A stretch of 6,551 nt of DNA from Listeria marthii FSL S4-120 (lineage in GTDB: Bacteria > Bacillota > Bacilli > Lactobacillales > Listeriaceae): the NCBI GenBank assembly GCA_000183865.1, contig CM001047.1, positions 2,106,587 to 2,113,137 of the forward strand, read 5' to 3'. The translations under genes were made by a program, and so were the position numbers. Under the pieces are notes generated by a model. It had not been told where the DNA came from. It saw nothing but the letters and a program-made list of their open reading frames with translations, and made no database searches. Positions 1-5,989 of the stretch are shown here, piece by piece (position 1 is the first letter of the stretch; each line of letters begins with the position of its first letter).

Positions 1-68
1 GCGAACTTGAAAAAGCCTGCAATTGCGAATCAGACGAGCATACAAATTTAGATCATATATTTAAATAG
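1..68 (+). CDS. 3' end of a small Cys-rich protein (possibly FeoB-associated)
   Basis: Only the last 21 codons are present (codons from base 3, stop TAG at 66-68). The peptide tail is hydrophilic and acidic, with a C-x-C pair inside KACNCESDEH and the end LDHIFK. A Lys- and Cys-rich C-terminal tail is typical of the roughly 50-residue FeoB-associated Cys-rich membrane proteins that follow feoAB in Firmicutes. From memory, feoAB lies just upstream of this region in Listeria, but neither gene is in the window. The reading frame is supported by the terminator that begins two bases after the stop. It could instead be the tail of FeoB itself or of an unrelated protein. The coding call is moderate and the family call is inference. 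Confidence 0.5.
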   Translation, partial: ELEKACNCESDEHTNLDHIFK

Positions 69-69
69 C

Positions 70-96
70 AAAAAGAGCCTAAGATAGGCTCTTTTT
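70..96. terminator. Bidirectional intrinsic terminator
   Basis: An 11-bp perfect inverted repeat (AAAAAGAGCCT, 70-80; AGGCTCTTTTT, 86-96) encloses a 5-base loop AAGAT. A T-run follows on the plus strand and a complementary A/T tract lies on the other side, so it can end transcripts from both directions. It begins 2 bases after the plus-strand stop and its right arm touches the stop codon of the convergent metallophosphoesterase. Confidence 0.9.
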
Positions 97-950
97 TATT
101 TTGATTCCGGTTTAATCGTCACCGCAACAATTTCATATGGATTCCCTAAACGCGGAAATGCTTTTTGATGAAGACTTCCCGCACCAAGTCCAGCAGAAAT
201 TATCATCGTCTTGCCATCTTTCGAATGCTCACCGTAAACATACTTCGGCAAAAGTGTTCGCTGCGGCCCAGGAGCAATCGCGCCAATATTCGTATACGGA
301 ATACGTACAATCCCGCCATGCGTGTGCCCACTTAACGTCAAATCAAAACCATTTTCCACATAAAGCTCAAAATAATCCGGCATATGGGACAAAAGAATTT
401 GATAATACTGCGCATCTTGCTGCTTTTTAATTTCAGCCAAGCCTTCCTCGTAATAAGGATAATCGTAATCTAAATTCGCACTACTCCGCAAACCAGATAT
501 CTGTAATTTCTGCCCGTTAACCTCGATAGTCGCCGTTTTATCTTCTACGTTAATAACACCCGCTTCTTCTAAAAATGGCTTATAATCCTTTTCATATGCA
601 CTTTTAACATCATATTCATGATTTCCCGGCGAATAATAAACCGGCGCAATCTTCGTTAATTTTTTAATAAGTTCTTTTGGAACGCTATCCCCTTGCCTAT
701 CAAACAAATCCCCAGTGATTGCAATTACATCTGGCTTTAAATCCGCCACTTTAGTCAACAATTTTTCATTTCCATCGCCAAATTCACTAAAATGTAAATC
801 TGATAATTGCACTAGTTTAATTTCTTTTTCAATTTTAGAAGAACTCACTTCATATTTTTTCACCGTTAGCCTAGTCCCAAGAAACCACCCCACAACTAAA
901 AGCACAACGATAATACTAATTGCTATAATCCACTTCATTTTTAAAGACAT
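96..950 (-). CDS. Membrane-anchored metallophosphoesterase (YkuE/YaeI-like)
   Basis: This is a calcineurin-like metallophosphoesterase of 284 aa. All dinuclear-metal motifs are visible in order: SDLH (D51, H53), GDLFDR (D81), GNHE (N110, H111), the SH of LLSHMPD (H189) and GHTHGG (H209, H211). Residues 7-25 form one hydrophobic segment flanked by Lys/Arg on both sides, so the catalytic domain is tethered to the membrane. Its side is unclear from charge alone. The B. subtilis relative YkuE is a metal-dependent phosphodiesterase at the cell surface, but the substrate here cannot be read from sequence. I chose ATG 950 because AGAGGTGG (962-955) lies directly upstream. The frame stays open upstream to an ATG at 1022, but that would add 24 very basic residues and bury the ribosome binding site in coding sequence. 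The gene is convergent with the feo-side gene and divergent from the DeoR cassette. Confidence 0.9.
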   Translation of the reverse strand: MSLKMKWIIAISIIVVLLVVGWFLGTRLTVKKYEVSSSKIEKEIKLVQLSDLHFSEFGDGNEKLLTKVADLKPDVIAITGDLFDRQGDSVPKELIKKLTKIAPVYYSPGNHEYDVKSAYEKDYKPFLEEAGVINVEDKTATIEVNGQKLQISGLRSSANLDYDYPYYEEGLAEIKKQQDAQYYQILLSHMPDYFELYVENGFDLTLSGHTHGGIVRIPYTNIGAIAPGPQRTLLPKYVYGEHSKDGKTMIISAGLGAGSLHQKAFPRLGNPYEIVAVTIKPESK

Positions 951-1036
951 TTTTCCACCTCTGCGTTGCTGTTTCCATTTATTTTTATTGCCGATTTTTT
1001 GTAATCCATTAAACCTACTCAATCACAATTACTATC

Positions 1037-1065
1037 ATTATAACCTAGATTAAGTGGTGACTCAA
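1037..1065 (-). promoter_or_regulatory. Predicted sigma-A promoter of the metallophosphoesterase
   Basis: On the minus strand, TTGAGT (1065-1060) and a perfect TATAAT (1042-1037) are separated by 17 bp. Transcription would start near base 1030, giving a leader of about 80 bases before ATG 950. The start site falls upstream of the alternative ATG at 1022, so the promoter does not decide between the two starts. Confidence 0.6.
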
Positions 1066-1100
1066 AATACACAAAGAAAATTCCCGCTATAACCAAGCTA

Positions 1101-1140
1101 TTTTGGAATGCTCCTTCAATAAATGTGAGGCATTCAAAAA
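1101..1140. repeat. Imperfect inverted repeat in the divergent intergenic region
   Basis: TTTTGGAATGC (1101-1111) and GCATTCAAAAA (1130-1140) are inverted copies matching at 10 of 11 positions, around an 18-base loop. No T-run follows on either strand, so it does not resemble a terminator. It lies just upstream of the -35 element of the DeoR-cassette promoter and about 35 bp upstream of the -35 of the opposite promoter. It could be a regulator-binding site. No function is assigned. Confidence 0.45.
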
Positions 1141-1147
1141 CATTAGG

Positions 1148-1175
1148 TTGACATAAACTTAATAAGATATATAAT
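1148..1175 (+). promoter_or_regulatory. Predicted sigma-A promoter of the DeoR-nagA-hydrolase operon
   Basis: Both hexamers are consensus: TTGACA (1148-1153) and TATAAT (1170-1175), with a 16-bp spacer. The expected start is near 1182, leaving a leader of about 60 AT-rich bases before ATG 1243. Such a strong unregulated promoter beside a local repressor fits a repressible operon. Confidence 0.8.
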
Positions 1176-1214
1176 TAACTTATAAATACTTATATAAAAT
1201 TACAAATAAACTTA
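1157..1214 (+). promoter_or_regulatory. Candidate operator: four phased ACTTA direct repeats
   Basis: ACTTA occurs at 1157, 1178, 1188 and 1210, spaced 21, 10 and 22 bp, so all copies fall on about the same face of the helix. The first and last share a 10-base match, ATAAACTTAA (1153-1162 and 1206-1215), and the middle two share ACTTATA. The set covers the promoter spacer, the start-site region and the leader. DeoR-family repressors often bind several short repeats around their own promoter, so autorepression by the adjacent regulator is a plausible inference. The region is very AT-rich, which raises the chance of spurious repeats. Confidence 0.45.
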
Positions 1215-1242
1215 AAATAAATTATTCAAAGTGGAGGAAATT

Positions 1243-2004
1243 ATGAATCAAAAAGAAAGAATAGTGGAGGAACTGAAGCTGCTAGAGAATAAGAGAACTA
1301 TTTCTCAGGAAGAACTCATGCAAATTTTTTCCATTTCAAAAGATACAGCAAGGCGTGATATTTTAAAATTAGTCGAAAGTGGTTTGGCTGAACGCTATCC
1401 AGGTGGGGTGTCACAACCCATTTTAAAACCGCAAATCGAAAGCTATACTAGTAGATTAGTTAAACAGAGTGAACAGAAACAAGCAATTGCTTCTGCAGCA
1501 GGTAACTTGATAAAAGACCAGATGACTATCTATTTAGATGTTTCTACCACAGTTCATTTTTTGGCTTCGGGCCTTGAGCAAAATGACTTAGTAGTAGTGA
1601 CTAATTCTATGGATAATGCAATAGCCGCATCTCAGAAAGAAGATAATAAAATATACTTGCTCGGTGGTTTTTTCAACTTCCAATCGCGTGTATTATCAGG
1701 CGAACCCGTTTTAGGTCAGCTTCAACAATTTAACTTTGATGTTGCTTTTATTGGAGGAGCTGGGCTAACAGAAGAAGGTATCTTTTATTCAGAACTTACA
1801 GATGTCTACATGAAGCAAGAGATTATCAGAAATTCTGAAAAAGTATACTTATTAATTGATAGTACGAAAGTGAATAAAAAGACGGCCTTCAAAATTGATT
1901 TTTCTGGAATTGATGGCATTATAACAGATATTCCCTTGCCAAAAGATTTACTGCAGCACCTTATTTCTAAAGAAGTGGAAGTTATATCTTTGAAAGGATT
2001 GTGA
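1243..2004 (+). CDS. DeoR-family transcriptional repressor (phosphosugar-sensing)
   Basis: The protein has 253 aa, the usual DeoR/GlpR length. An N-terminal winged HTH (about residues 4-57) contains the family pattern from ISQEELMQIFSIS through KDTARRDILKL to GLAERYPGG. A sugar-isomerase-like effector domain follows (about 75-235). It carries a phosphate-loop-type motif LDVSTT (99-103, where DSGTT is common), VVTNSM (118-123), LLGG (139-142), FDVAFIGGAGL (165-175) and an LLIDSTK segment (203-209). Such proteins normally release DNA on binding a phosphorylated sugar. The start is ATG 1243 with GTGGAGG (1231-1237) upstream; a GTG at 1231 in the same frame is part of that ribosome binding site. 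The stop TGA (2002-2004) lies 5 bases before nagA, so the genes are probably cotranscribed. The likely target is its own operon and the likely effector an amino-sugar phosphate (inference). Confidence 0.92.
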   Translation: MNQKERIVEELKLLENKRTISQEELMQIFSISKDTARRDILKLVESGLAERYPGGVSQPILKPQIESYTSRLVKQSEQKQAIASAAGNLIKDQMTIYLDVSTTVHFLASGLEQNDLVVVTNSMDNAIAASQKEDNKIYLLGGFFNFQSRVLSGEPVLGQLQQFNFDVAFIGGAGLTEEGIFYSELTDVYMKQEIIRNSEKVYLLIDSTKVNKKTAFKIDFSGIDGIITDIPLPKDLLQHLISKEVEVISLKGL

Positions 2005-2009
2005 AAATA

Positions 2010-3152
2010 ATGGCGATTATCAAAAACGTAAAAGTTTGCAAAGAAAATGAATTAATAAATGTCACAGTTATTACAGAAGGACATCTCATAAAAGAAGTTT
2101 TTCCAAGCAATAAAATTATTCCCGAACAGTATTCAGAAGAGCCAATTTTTGATGGAAATGGTCAGTTGCTAATTCCCGGAATGATTGACGTTCATATTCA
2201 CGGGGCAAATAATCACGATATGATGGATGGCTCAACAGAAAGCATCCAAGCTGTTTCGATGGCTTGTGCGGAAACAGGATGTACTAGCTTCTTAGTAACA
2301 TCAGTTAGTTCCTCTTTGGAAGACTTGATTCAAATGATTAGACAAACAAAAAAAGTGATAGGAAAAGAGCAAGGTGCAAAAATTGCAGGAATTCACTTAG
2401 AAGGCCCCTACCTTAATATCGAAAAAAAGGGAATGCAAAATCCAGCCCATTTAAGACACCCAGACCTAAAAGAAATGAAAAAGATTTTCGATGAAGCAGA
2501 TGGCCTAATTAAAATGGTAACGATTGCTCCAGAATTGCCCGGCGGTATAGAACTCATTGACTTCTTGAAAAAAAGAGGCGTTGTTATTGCCATTGCGCAC
2601 TCCAATGCAACTTACGAAGAGGCGCAAGATGCTTTTGAAAAAGGAGCATCTCACATAACTCATTGCTTTAATGCTATGCCGGCAATCCATCACCGGGCAC
2701 CAGGACTTGTTACAGCGGCTTTGGAAAATGATTCGGTTAGCGTTCAAACCATAGTAGACGGGGTCCACCTTCATCCTGGGATTGTGCGTCTCATCCATAA
2801 AATTAAAGGACCAGATAAAATGGTTCTCACAACCGATGCCCTTCAAGCTATGGGAGTTGGCGACGGTGAGTATATTTTTGGCGGTCACCAAGTAACTGTT
2901 AAGGAAGGAATAGCACGCTTAAAAGACGGGACATTAGCTTCAAGTACCGTGACAATGAATAAATCTTTAAGGTTAAGTACTGAGTTTGGTATTCACTTAC
3001 AAGACTCTATGCAAATGGCAACAAGTACACCCGCAGCTATTTTAGGCTTGAAAAAATTGGGTCGAATTGAAAAAGGTTATATCGCTGACTTAGTTTTACT
3101 TGATGAAAAATTCGAGGTTCTAAGTACATGGATTAATGGTGAAAAATACTAA
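2010..3152 (+). CDS. nagA: N-acetylglucosamine-6-phosphate deacetylase (NagA family)
   Basis: This amidohydrolase removes acetate from N-acetylglucosamine-6-phosphate in the cytoplasm, giving glucosamine-6-phosphate for glycolysis or wall precursors. The 380-aa length is normal for the family. Visible landmarks are the metal motif DVHIHG (H62, H64), HLEGP with metal ligand E131, IAHSNA (H197), THCFNAM (H218), VDGVHLHP (H253), the catalytic Asp in TTDA (D276), and the C-terminal GYIADLVLLD typical of amidohydrolases. I prefer ATG 2010. A GTG at 2001 in the same frame overlaps the regulator's stop (GTGA) and would add three residues. The AAAGGA at 1993-1998 sits 11 bases from the ATG and only 2 from the GTG, so the start is not fully settled. 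No nagB-type deaminase is adjacent. The local regulator is DeoR-type, so a related substrate such as N-acetylgalactosamine-6-phosphate is possible. Confidence 0.93.
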   Translation: MAIIKNVKVCKENELINVTVITEGHLIKEVFPSNKIIPEQYSEEPIFDGNGQLLIPGMIDVHIHGANNHDMMDGSTESIQAVSMACAETGCTSFLVTSVSSSLEDLIQMIRQTKKVIGKEQGAKIAGIHLEGPYLNIEKKGMQNPAHLRHPDLKEMKKIFDEADGLIKMVTIAPELPGGIELIDFLKKRGVVIAIAHSNATYEEAQDAFEKGASHITHCFNAMPAIHHRAPGLVTAALENDSVSVQTIVDGVHLHPGIVRLIHKIKGPDKMVLTTDALQAMGVGDGEYIFGGHQVTVKEGIARLKDGTLASSTVTMNKSLRLSTEFGIHLQDSMQMATSTPAAILGLKKLGRIEKGYIADLVLLDEKFEVLSTWINGEKY

Positions 3153-3193
3153 ATTAGCTGGATCAATATCATCAAAGGAGTGGATTATAAAAT

Positions 3194-3991
3194 ATGCCAT
3201 TATTCAAACACGAAGGAATTGATTTTAACTATGAAATACAAGGAGCAGGCGTCCCCTTTTTGTTTCTTCATGGATTAGGTGATAATTTAAAATTTGCTTT
3301 TGAAACATTTAATAATGATAAAAAAATCCAATTAATTTCATTAGATCAAAGAGGTCATGGAAAAAGCGGACATGATTCCAGAAAACTTAGCTACGATAGA
3401 TTGGCAAGTGATGCATTAGCGTTAATGGATTATTTAGGAATACAGCATTTTTATGTCGGAGGATTGTCTATGGGGGCTGGTGTTGGAGTGAATTTGGCAG
3501 TCCATGCAGAAAATAAAGTGATGGGTCTTATATTACTTAGGAGTTCTGCGACGAATGAACCAATGAAAAAAGAAGTGATAGAATGGTTTAGTACCGTAAG
3601 TAAGTATTTGCCGATGAAAAATGGCTTTCAGTTGTTTGAACAGGATCCGATATTCCCATCGATAAAAGCTACTTACCCTAAAGCAATTGATACTTTTAAA
3701 CGATATTTTGAAGATGACGCCTCTGTTAATTACTATAAAAAGTTTATTGATATACCTAGAGATAGCCCAATAAAAAGTAAAAGTGAATTAACTAATTTAA
3801 CGATTCCCACACTTATACTTGCAAATAACTATGATGTGATCCATCCAATGGAATACAGTTTATTTTATGCGCGTAATATTGAAAATGCAAGTTATTATGA
3901 GCTCACGCCTAAGACCGTTGATGCAGAGAAACATAAATTGGAAATAGATACCTATATTAATACATTCATCATCCGTAGCTCTAAAAACTAG
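3194..3991 (+). CDS. Alpha/beta-hydrolase fold protein, unknown substrate
   Basis: This is a 265-aa alpha/beta hydrolase with a recognisable catalytic set: an oxyanion-side FLHGLG (residues 24-29), DQRGHGKS (51-58), a nucleophile elbow GLSMG (S92), a probable acid in NNYDVIHP (D214) and a probable histidine in EKHK (H247). No signal peptide is seen, so it is cytoplasmic. The cap region (about 120-195) is charged and aromatic and gives no substrate clue. It starts 41 bases after nagA with no terminator between, so it is probably the third gene of the same operon. An esterase or deacylase acting on modified amino sugars is a reasonable inference from context only. ATG 3194 is the first possible start (in-frame stop at 3188-3190). 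Its AAAGGAG (3174-3180) is 13 bases away, unusually far, which may lower translation relative to nagA. Confidence 0.88.
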   Translation: MPLFKHEGIDFNYEIQGAGVPFLFLHGLGDNLKFAFETFNNDKKIQLISLDQRGHGKSGHDSRKLSYDRLASDALALMDYLGIQHFYVGGLSMGAGVGVNLAVHAENKVMGLILLRSSATNEPMKKEVIEWFSTVSKYLPMKNGFQLFEQDPIFPSIKATYPKAIDTFKRYFEDDASVNYYKKFIDIPRDSPIKSKSELTNLTIPTLILANNYDVIHPMEYSLFYARNIENASYYELTPKTVDAEKHKLEIDTYINTFIIRSSKN

Positions 3992-4012
3992 GTCGTAATT
4001 TCATAAAGAAAT

Positions 4013-4079
4013 AAAAAAGCAGAAATCATCTATATTCCATTGTTAGAAATGGCTTTATACAATGATTTCTGCTTATTTT
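4013..4079. terminator. Bidirectional terminator between the hydrolase and manA
   Basis: A 13-bp perfect stem (AAGCAGAAATCAT, 4017-4029; ATGATTTCTGCTT, 4062-4074) is flanked by an A-run on the left and a T-run on the right, so it works for both convergent genes. The 32-base loop holds a second small stem, CCATT/AATGG (4037-4041/4048-4052). An additional weak hairpin ATTTC/GAAAT (3998-4012) lies just before it, after the hydrolase stop. Confidence 0.88.
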
Positions 4080-4080
4080 T

Positions 4081-5037
4081 TTATTTTACAGGAGGCGTAG
4101 AAACAATCGCTGTGATTTCACCAGATATTTCCCAAGCTTTCACTTCATTTGGTAAAACGAAATGATCCCCTTTTTTAATCGCTTGCTCGTTACCATCAAT
4201 CGTAAGTACCGCTTCTCCGTCTAAAATACTAACTAACGTGTACGGCGCTTTTGCTGTAAATTCAGCCTTGCCAGCCACTTCCCATTTATAAACGCTAAAG
4301 AAGTCATTGGAAACAAAAGTTGTTTCTGTCAAACCGCCACGAGTTTCTGTTTTAATATCTAACTTCGCATCCACATGTGGTGCCGTCGTAACATCAATCG
4401 CTTTATCTAAATGAAGTTCGCGCAAGTTCCCTTCTGCGTCTTTGCGGTCGTAGTCATATACACGGTAAGTTGTGTCAGAGCTTTGTTGTGTTTCAAGTAC
4501 TAACGTGCCCGTACCTAATGCGTGGATTGTACCGCTTGGAACATAATAAAATTCGCCTGGTTTGATTGCCACTTTACGAAGCAATTTGTCCCATTCGCCA
4601 TTTTTTGCCCAGCTAGCGAATTCTTCTTTGCTGGCTGCTTTATGTCCGTAAATTAATTCCGCACCAGGAGCGCAGTCGATAATATACCAGCATTCTGTTT
4701 TGCCAAGTTCGCCGTTTTCATGTACTTTCGCGTATTCGTCATTTGGATGGACTTGTACAGAAAGGTCCGTATTCGCATCCAAAATTTTCGTTAATAGCGG
4801 GAAAACTGCTTCTGTTGGATTACCAAAAAGTGCTGGGTTTTCTTGCCATAATTCGGCTAACGTTTTGCCTTTATATTCGCCGTTTTTGATTACGGAAGGA
4901 CCATTCGGATGAGCGGAAATCGCCCAGTCTTCTCCAGTAGTATCAGACGGGATATCATAACCAAAGTAATCATGTAATTTCGTTCCACCCCAAATTCGAT
5001 CTTGAAAAACAGGGTTTAAAAACAATGCTTCTGTCAT
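4081..5037 (-). CDS. manA: Mannose-6-phosphate isomerase, class I (short Bacillus type)
   Basis: ManA interconverts mannose-6-phosphate and fructose-6-phosphate in the cytoplasm, feeding mannose into glycolysis or supplying mannose-6-P. The 318-aa length matches the short Firmicute type (B. subtilis ManA/YvyI, about 315 aa). The start FLNPVFQDRIWGG is a family signature. Zinc ligands appear in VQVHPND (H97), GKTECWY (E115) and VPSGTIHALG (H172), and the active-site Arg is in TYRVYDYDR (R192). The C-terminal 75 residues form the second cupin barrel. A good GGAGGT (5052-5047) lies 9 bases before the ATG. The reductase gene ends 79 bases upstream on the same strand, so readthrough or an internal promoter are both possible. 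The terminator beyond the stop is shared with the convergent hydrolase. Confidence 0.96.
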   Translation of the reverse strand: MTEALFLNPVFQDRIWGGTKLHDYFGYDIPSDTTGEDWAISAHPNGPSVIKNGEYKGKTLAELWQENPALFGNPTEAVFPLLTKILDANTDLSVQVHPNDEYAKVHENGELGKTECWYIIDCAPGAELIYGHKAASKEEFASWAKNGEWDKLLRKVAIKPGEFYYVPSGTIHALGTGTLVLETQQSSDTTYRVYDYDRKDAEGNLRELHLDKAIDVTTAPHVDAKLDIKTETRGGLTETTFVSNDFFSVYKWEVAGKAEFTAKAPYTLVSILDGEAVLTIDGNEQAIKKGDHFVLPNEVKAWEISGEITAIVSTPPVK

Positions 5038-5055
5038 TATAAAATTACCTCCATT

Positions 5056-5071
5056 CCAGCGATTTTGCTGG
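5056..5071 (-). other. Small hairpin in the manA leader
   Basis: On the minus strand CCAGC and GCTGG pair around a 6-base AAAATC loop, ending 3 bases before the GGAGGT ribosome binding site. With 5 bp and no T-run it is not a terminator. It could modestly affect ribosome access or transcript stability. No regulator is suggested. Confidence 0.3.
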
Positions 5072-5091
5072 GTTTTATCACTTAAAAGTAT

Positions 5092-5120
5092 ATACTAACT
5101 ATCGCGAAGATGCTAGTCAT
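5092..5120 (-). promoter_or_regulatory. Weak candidate promoter for manA
   Basis: On the minus strand ATGACT (5120-5115) and TAGTAT (5097-5092) are separated by 17 bp, each matching consensus at 4 of 6. An overlapping TATACT (5092-5087) is a better -10 but has no good -35. The palindrome AGTATATACT (5087-5096) lies here. The -35 overlaps the last codons of the reductase, so manA could also rely on readthrough from the stronger promoter at 5909-5881. Confidence 0.3.
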
Positions 5121-5848
5121 TTTCCGCCTAAAAAGCCTCTTTCTTTTATTTGTTCGGTTAAATTCGGGTAATATGGTCTGTCATAAAATTTCGCTAAACG
5201 TTCCGTATAAGAAACAAAGCCTTCCCGCTCAGAAAACGGAATAATTTCTTGGTCATATGCTTCGAGTAAAGGCATCACATCGGTTTGGTATGTTTCTTCA
5301 AAATAAACTGCTTCTTTTGGCAAACGAGGTTTTACAGGCGCTTCGACATCTGGAACACCAATACAAAGTCCGACAACCGGCATGACAAATTCTGGTAAAT
5401 TCAGAAATTCAGATGTTTCCGTAATATTTCTACGCAAGCCTCCAATACAAATCGTTCCGTAATCAAGTGACTCAGCTGCGGTTAAAGCATTTTGCATGCA
5501 TAATCCGATATCCGTTGCCGCAACCATTAGTAAATCTTCTTCTGCAGCGATTTGGAAGCTTTTGCCATGCATGTCACTCGCAACTTTTACGCGATGGAAG
5601 TCTGCTACAAAACAAAGAAATACAGAACATTCCGCTATGTATGGTTGATTTCCGCAAAGTTCAGCCATTTTATTTTTACGTTCTTGGTCTTTAATCGCAA
5701 TAATTGAATAGTGTTGACCATTAATCCACGACGGGGCTGCTTGAGCTGCTCGGATAATCGCATCTAGTTGTTGTTCTGGAATCTCGACCCCTTGTTTATA
5801 TTTACGAAAAGAGCGATGATTTCTTAGCAAAGTTAATACGTCATTCAT
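5117..5848 (-). CDS. NADPH-dependent FMN reductase / nitroreductase (NfsA/Frp family)
   Basis: A 243-aa cytoplasmic flavoprotein of the NfsA/Frp group. Such enzymes use NADPH to reduce free flavins, nitroaromatics or quinones through bound FMN. The FMN-phosphate motif HRSFRKY has H11, R12, S13 and R15 at the positions known from E. coli NfsA. It is followed by APSWINGQ (38-45), YGTICIGGLRRN (130-141), GLCIGVP (160-166) and the family tail PVKPRLPKEA (171-180). The helical C-terminal segment (about 185-243) probably completes the dimer and substrate pocket. The start is ATG 5848, set by a strong AGGAGG (5861-5856) 7 bases upstream; an in-frame ATG at 5872 would place that site inside the coding region. 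A strong promoter lies upstream and manA follows on the same strand. The physiological substrate is unknown. Confidence 0.92.
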   Translation of the reverse strand: MNDVLTLLRNHRSFRKYKQGVEIPEQQLDAIIRAAQAAPSWINGQHYSIIAIKDQERKNKMAELCGNQPYIAECSVFLCFVADFHRVKVASDMHGKSFQIAAEEDLLMVAATDIGLCMQNALTAAESLDYGTICIGGLRRNITETSEFLNLPEFVMPVVGLCIGVPDVEAPVKPRLPKEAVYFEETYQTDVMPLLEAYDQEIIPFSEREGFVSYTERLAKFYDRPYYPNLTEQIKERGFLGGK

Positions 5849-5880
5849 ATTTATGCCTCCTAGATTTATCATTTAGTTAA

Positions 5881-5909
5881 AGTATAGCTTGTTTTTAAGC
5901 AATTGTTAA
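5881..5909 (-). promoter_or_regulatory. Predicted sigma-A promoter of the FMN reductase gene
   Basis: On the minus strand TTAACA (5909-5904) and TATACT (5886-5881) each match consensus at 5 of 6 with a 17-bp spacer. Transcription would start near 5874, giving a short leader of about 26 bases. The spacer holds the dyad GCTT/AAGC (5887-5890/5897-5900), a possible operator. The start site lies at or just before the alternative ATG 5872, leaving no room for a ribosome binding site there and supporting ATG 5848. Confidence 0.7.
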
Positions 5910-5918
5910 TGTTTTCTC

Positions 5919-5947
5919 TTGTATTTCTGCCAGATATTTTCTACACT
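5919..5947 (+). promoter_or_regulatory. Weak candidate promoter of the small HTH gene
   Basis: TTGTAT (5919-5924) and TACACT (5942-5947) are separated by 17 bp. The -35 matches only in its first three bases and the -10 at 4 of 6. It would start transcription near 5954, almost at the ribosome binding site, so the leader would be very short. It is divergent from and close to the strong reductase promoter. Confidence 0.25.
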
Positions 5948-5968
5948 TAAAAGAAAAGAGGTGAAAAG

Positions 5969-5989
5969 ATGTGCGCCAACAACAAATAG
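5969..5989 (+). other. Six-codon out-of-frame ORF overlapping the HTH gene start
   Basis: An ATG at 5969 overlaps the GTG at 5971 (ATGTG) and encodes only MCANNK before a TAG (5987-5989). The ribosome binding site serves either start almost equally (spacing 4 or 6). It may be accidental, or may divert initiating ribosomes and keep the HTH protein low. Confidence 0.3.

Noticed and set aside
137..430. Plus-strand open frame of 97 codons
   Set aside because: It lies wholly antisense to the metallophosphoesterase, whose full motif set is intact. There is no ribosome binding site and the composition is not protein-like.
715..1053. Plus-strand open frame of 112 codons
   Set aside because: It is antisense to the N-terminal half of the metallophosphoesterase. 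Its hydrophobic stretch mirrors that gene's membrane helix codons, and it has no supporting start signals.
1023..1242. CcpA (cre) site or riboswitch in the leader of the sugar operon
   Set aside because: I looked for a TGNAANCGNNNNCA-like palindrome and for a structured leader. Neither is present, only AT-rich repeats and one inverted repeat.
2408..2891. Two minus-strand open frames inside nagA
   Set aside because: They are shadows of the nagA coding frame, which carries every catalytic residue. No promoter or ribosome binding site was seen for them.
4700..4912. Plus-strand open frame inside manA
   Set aside because: It is antisense to the conserved zinc-site region of manA and shows no start signals.
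5467..5694. Plus-strand open frame inside the reductase gene
   Set aside because: It is antisense to a well-conserved flavoprotein, with no ribosome binding site.
5079..5953. Shared 10-mer CACTTAAAAG upstream of manA (5079-5088) and of the HTH gene (5944-5953)
   Set aside because: The copies have opposite orientation relative to their genes and different distances to the starts. They are AT-rich enough to be chance.
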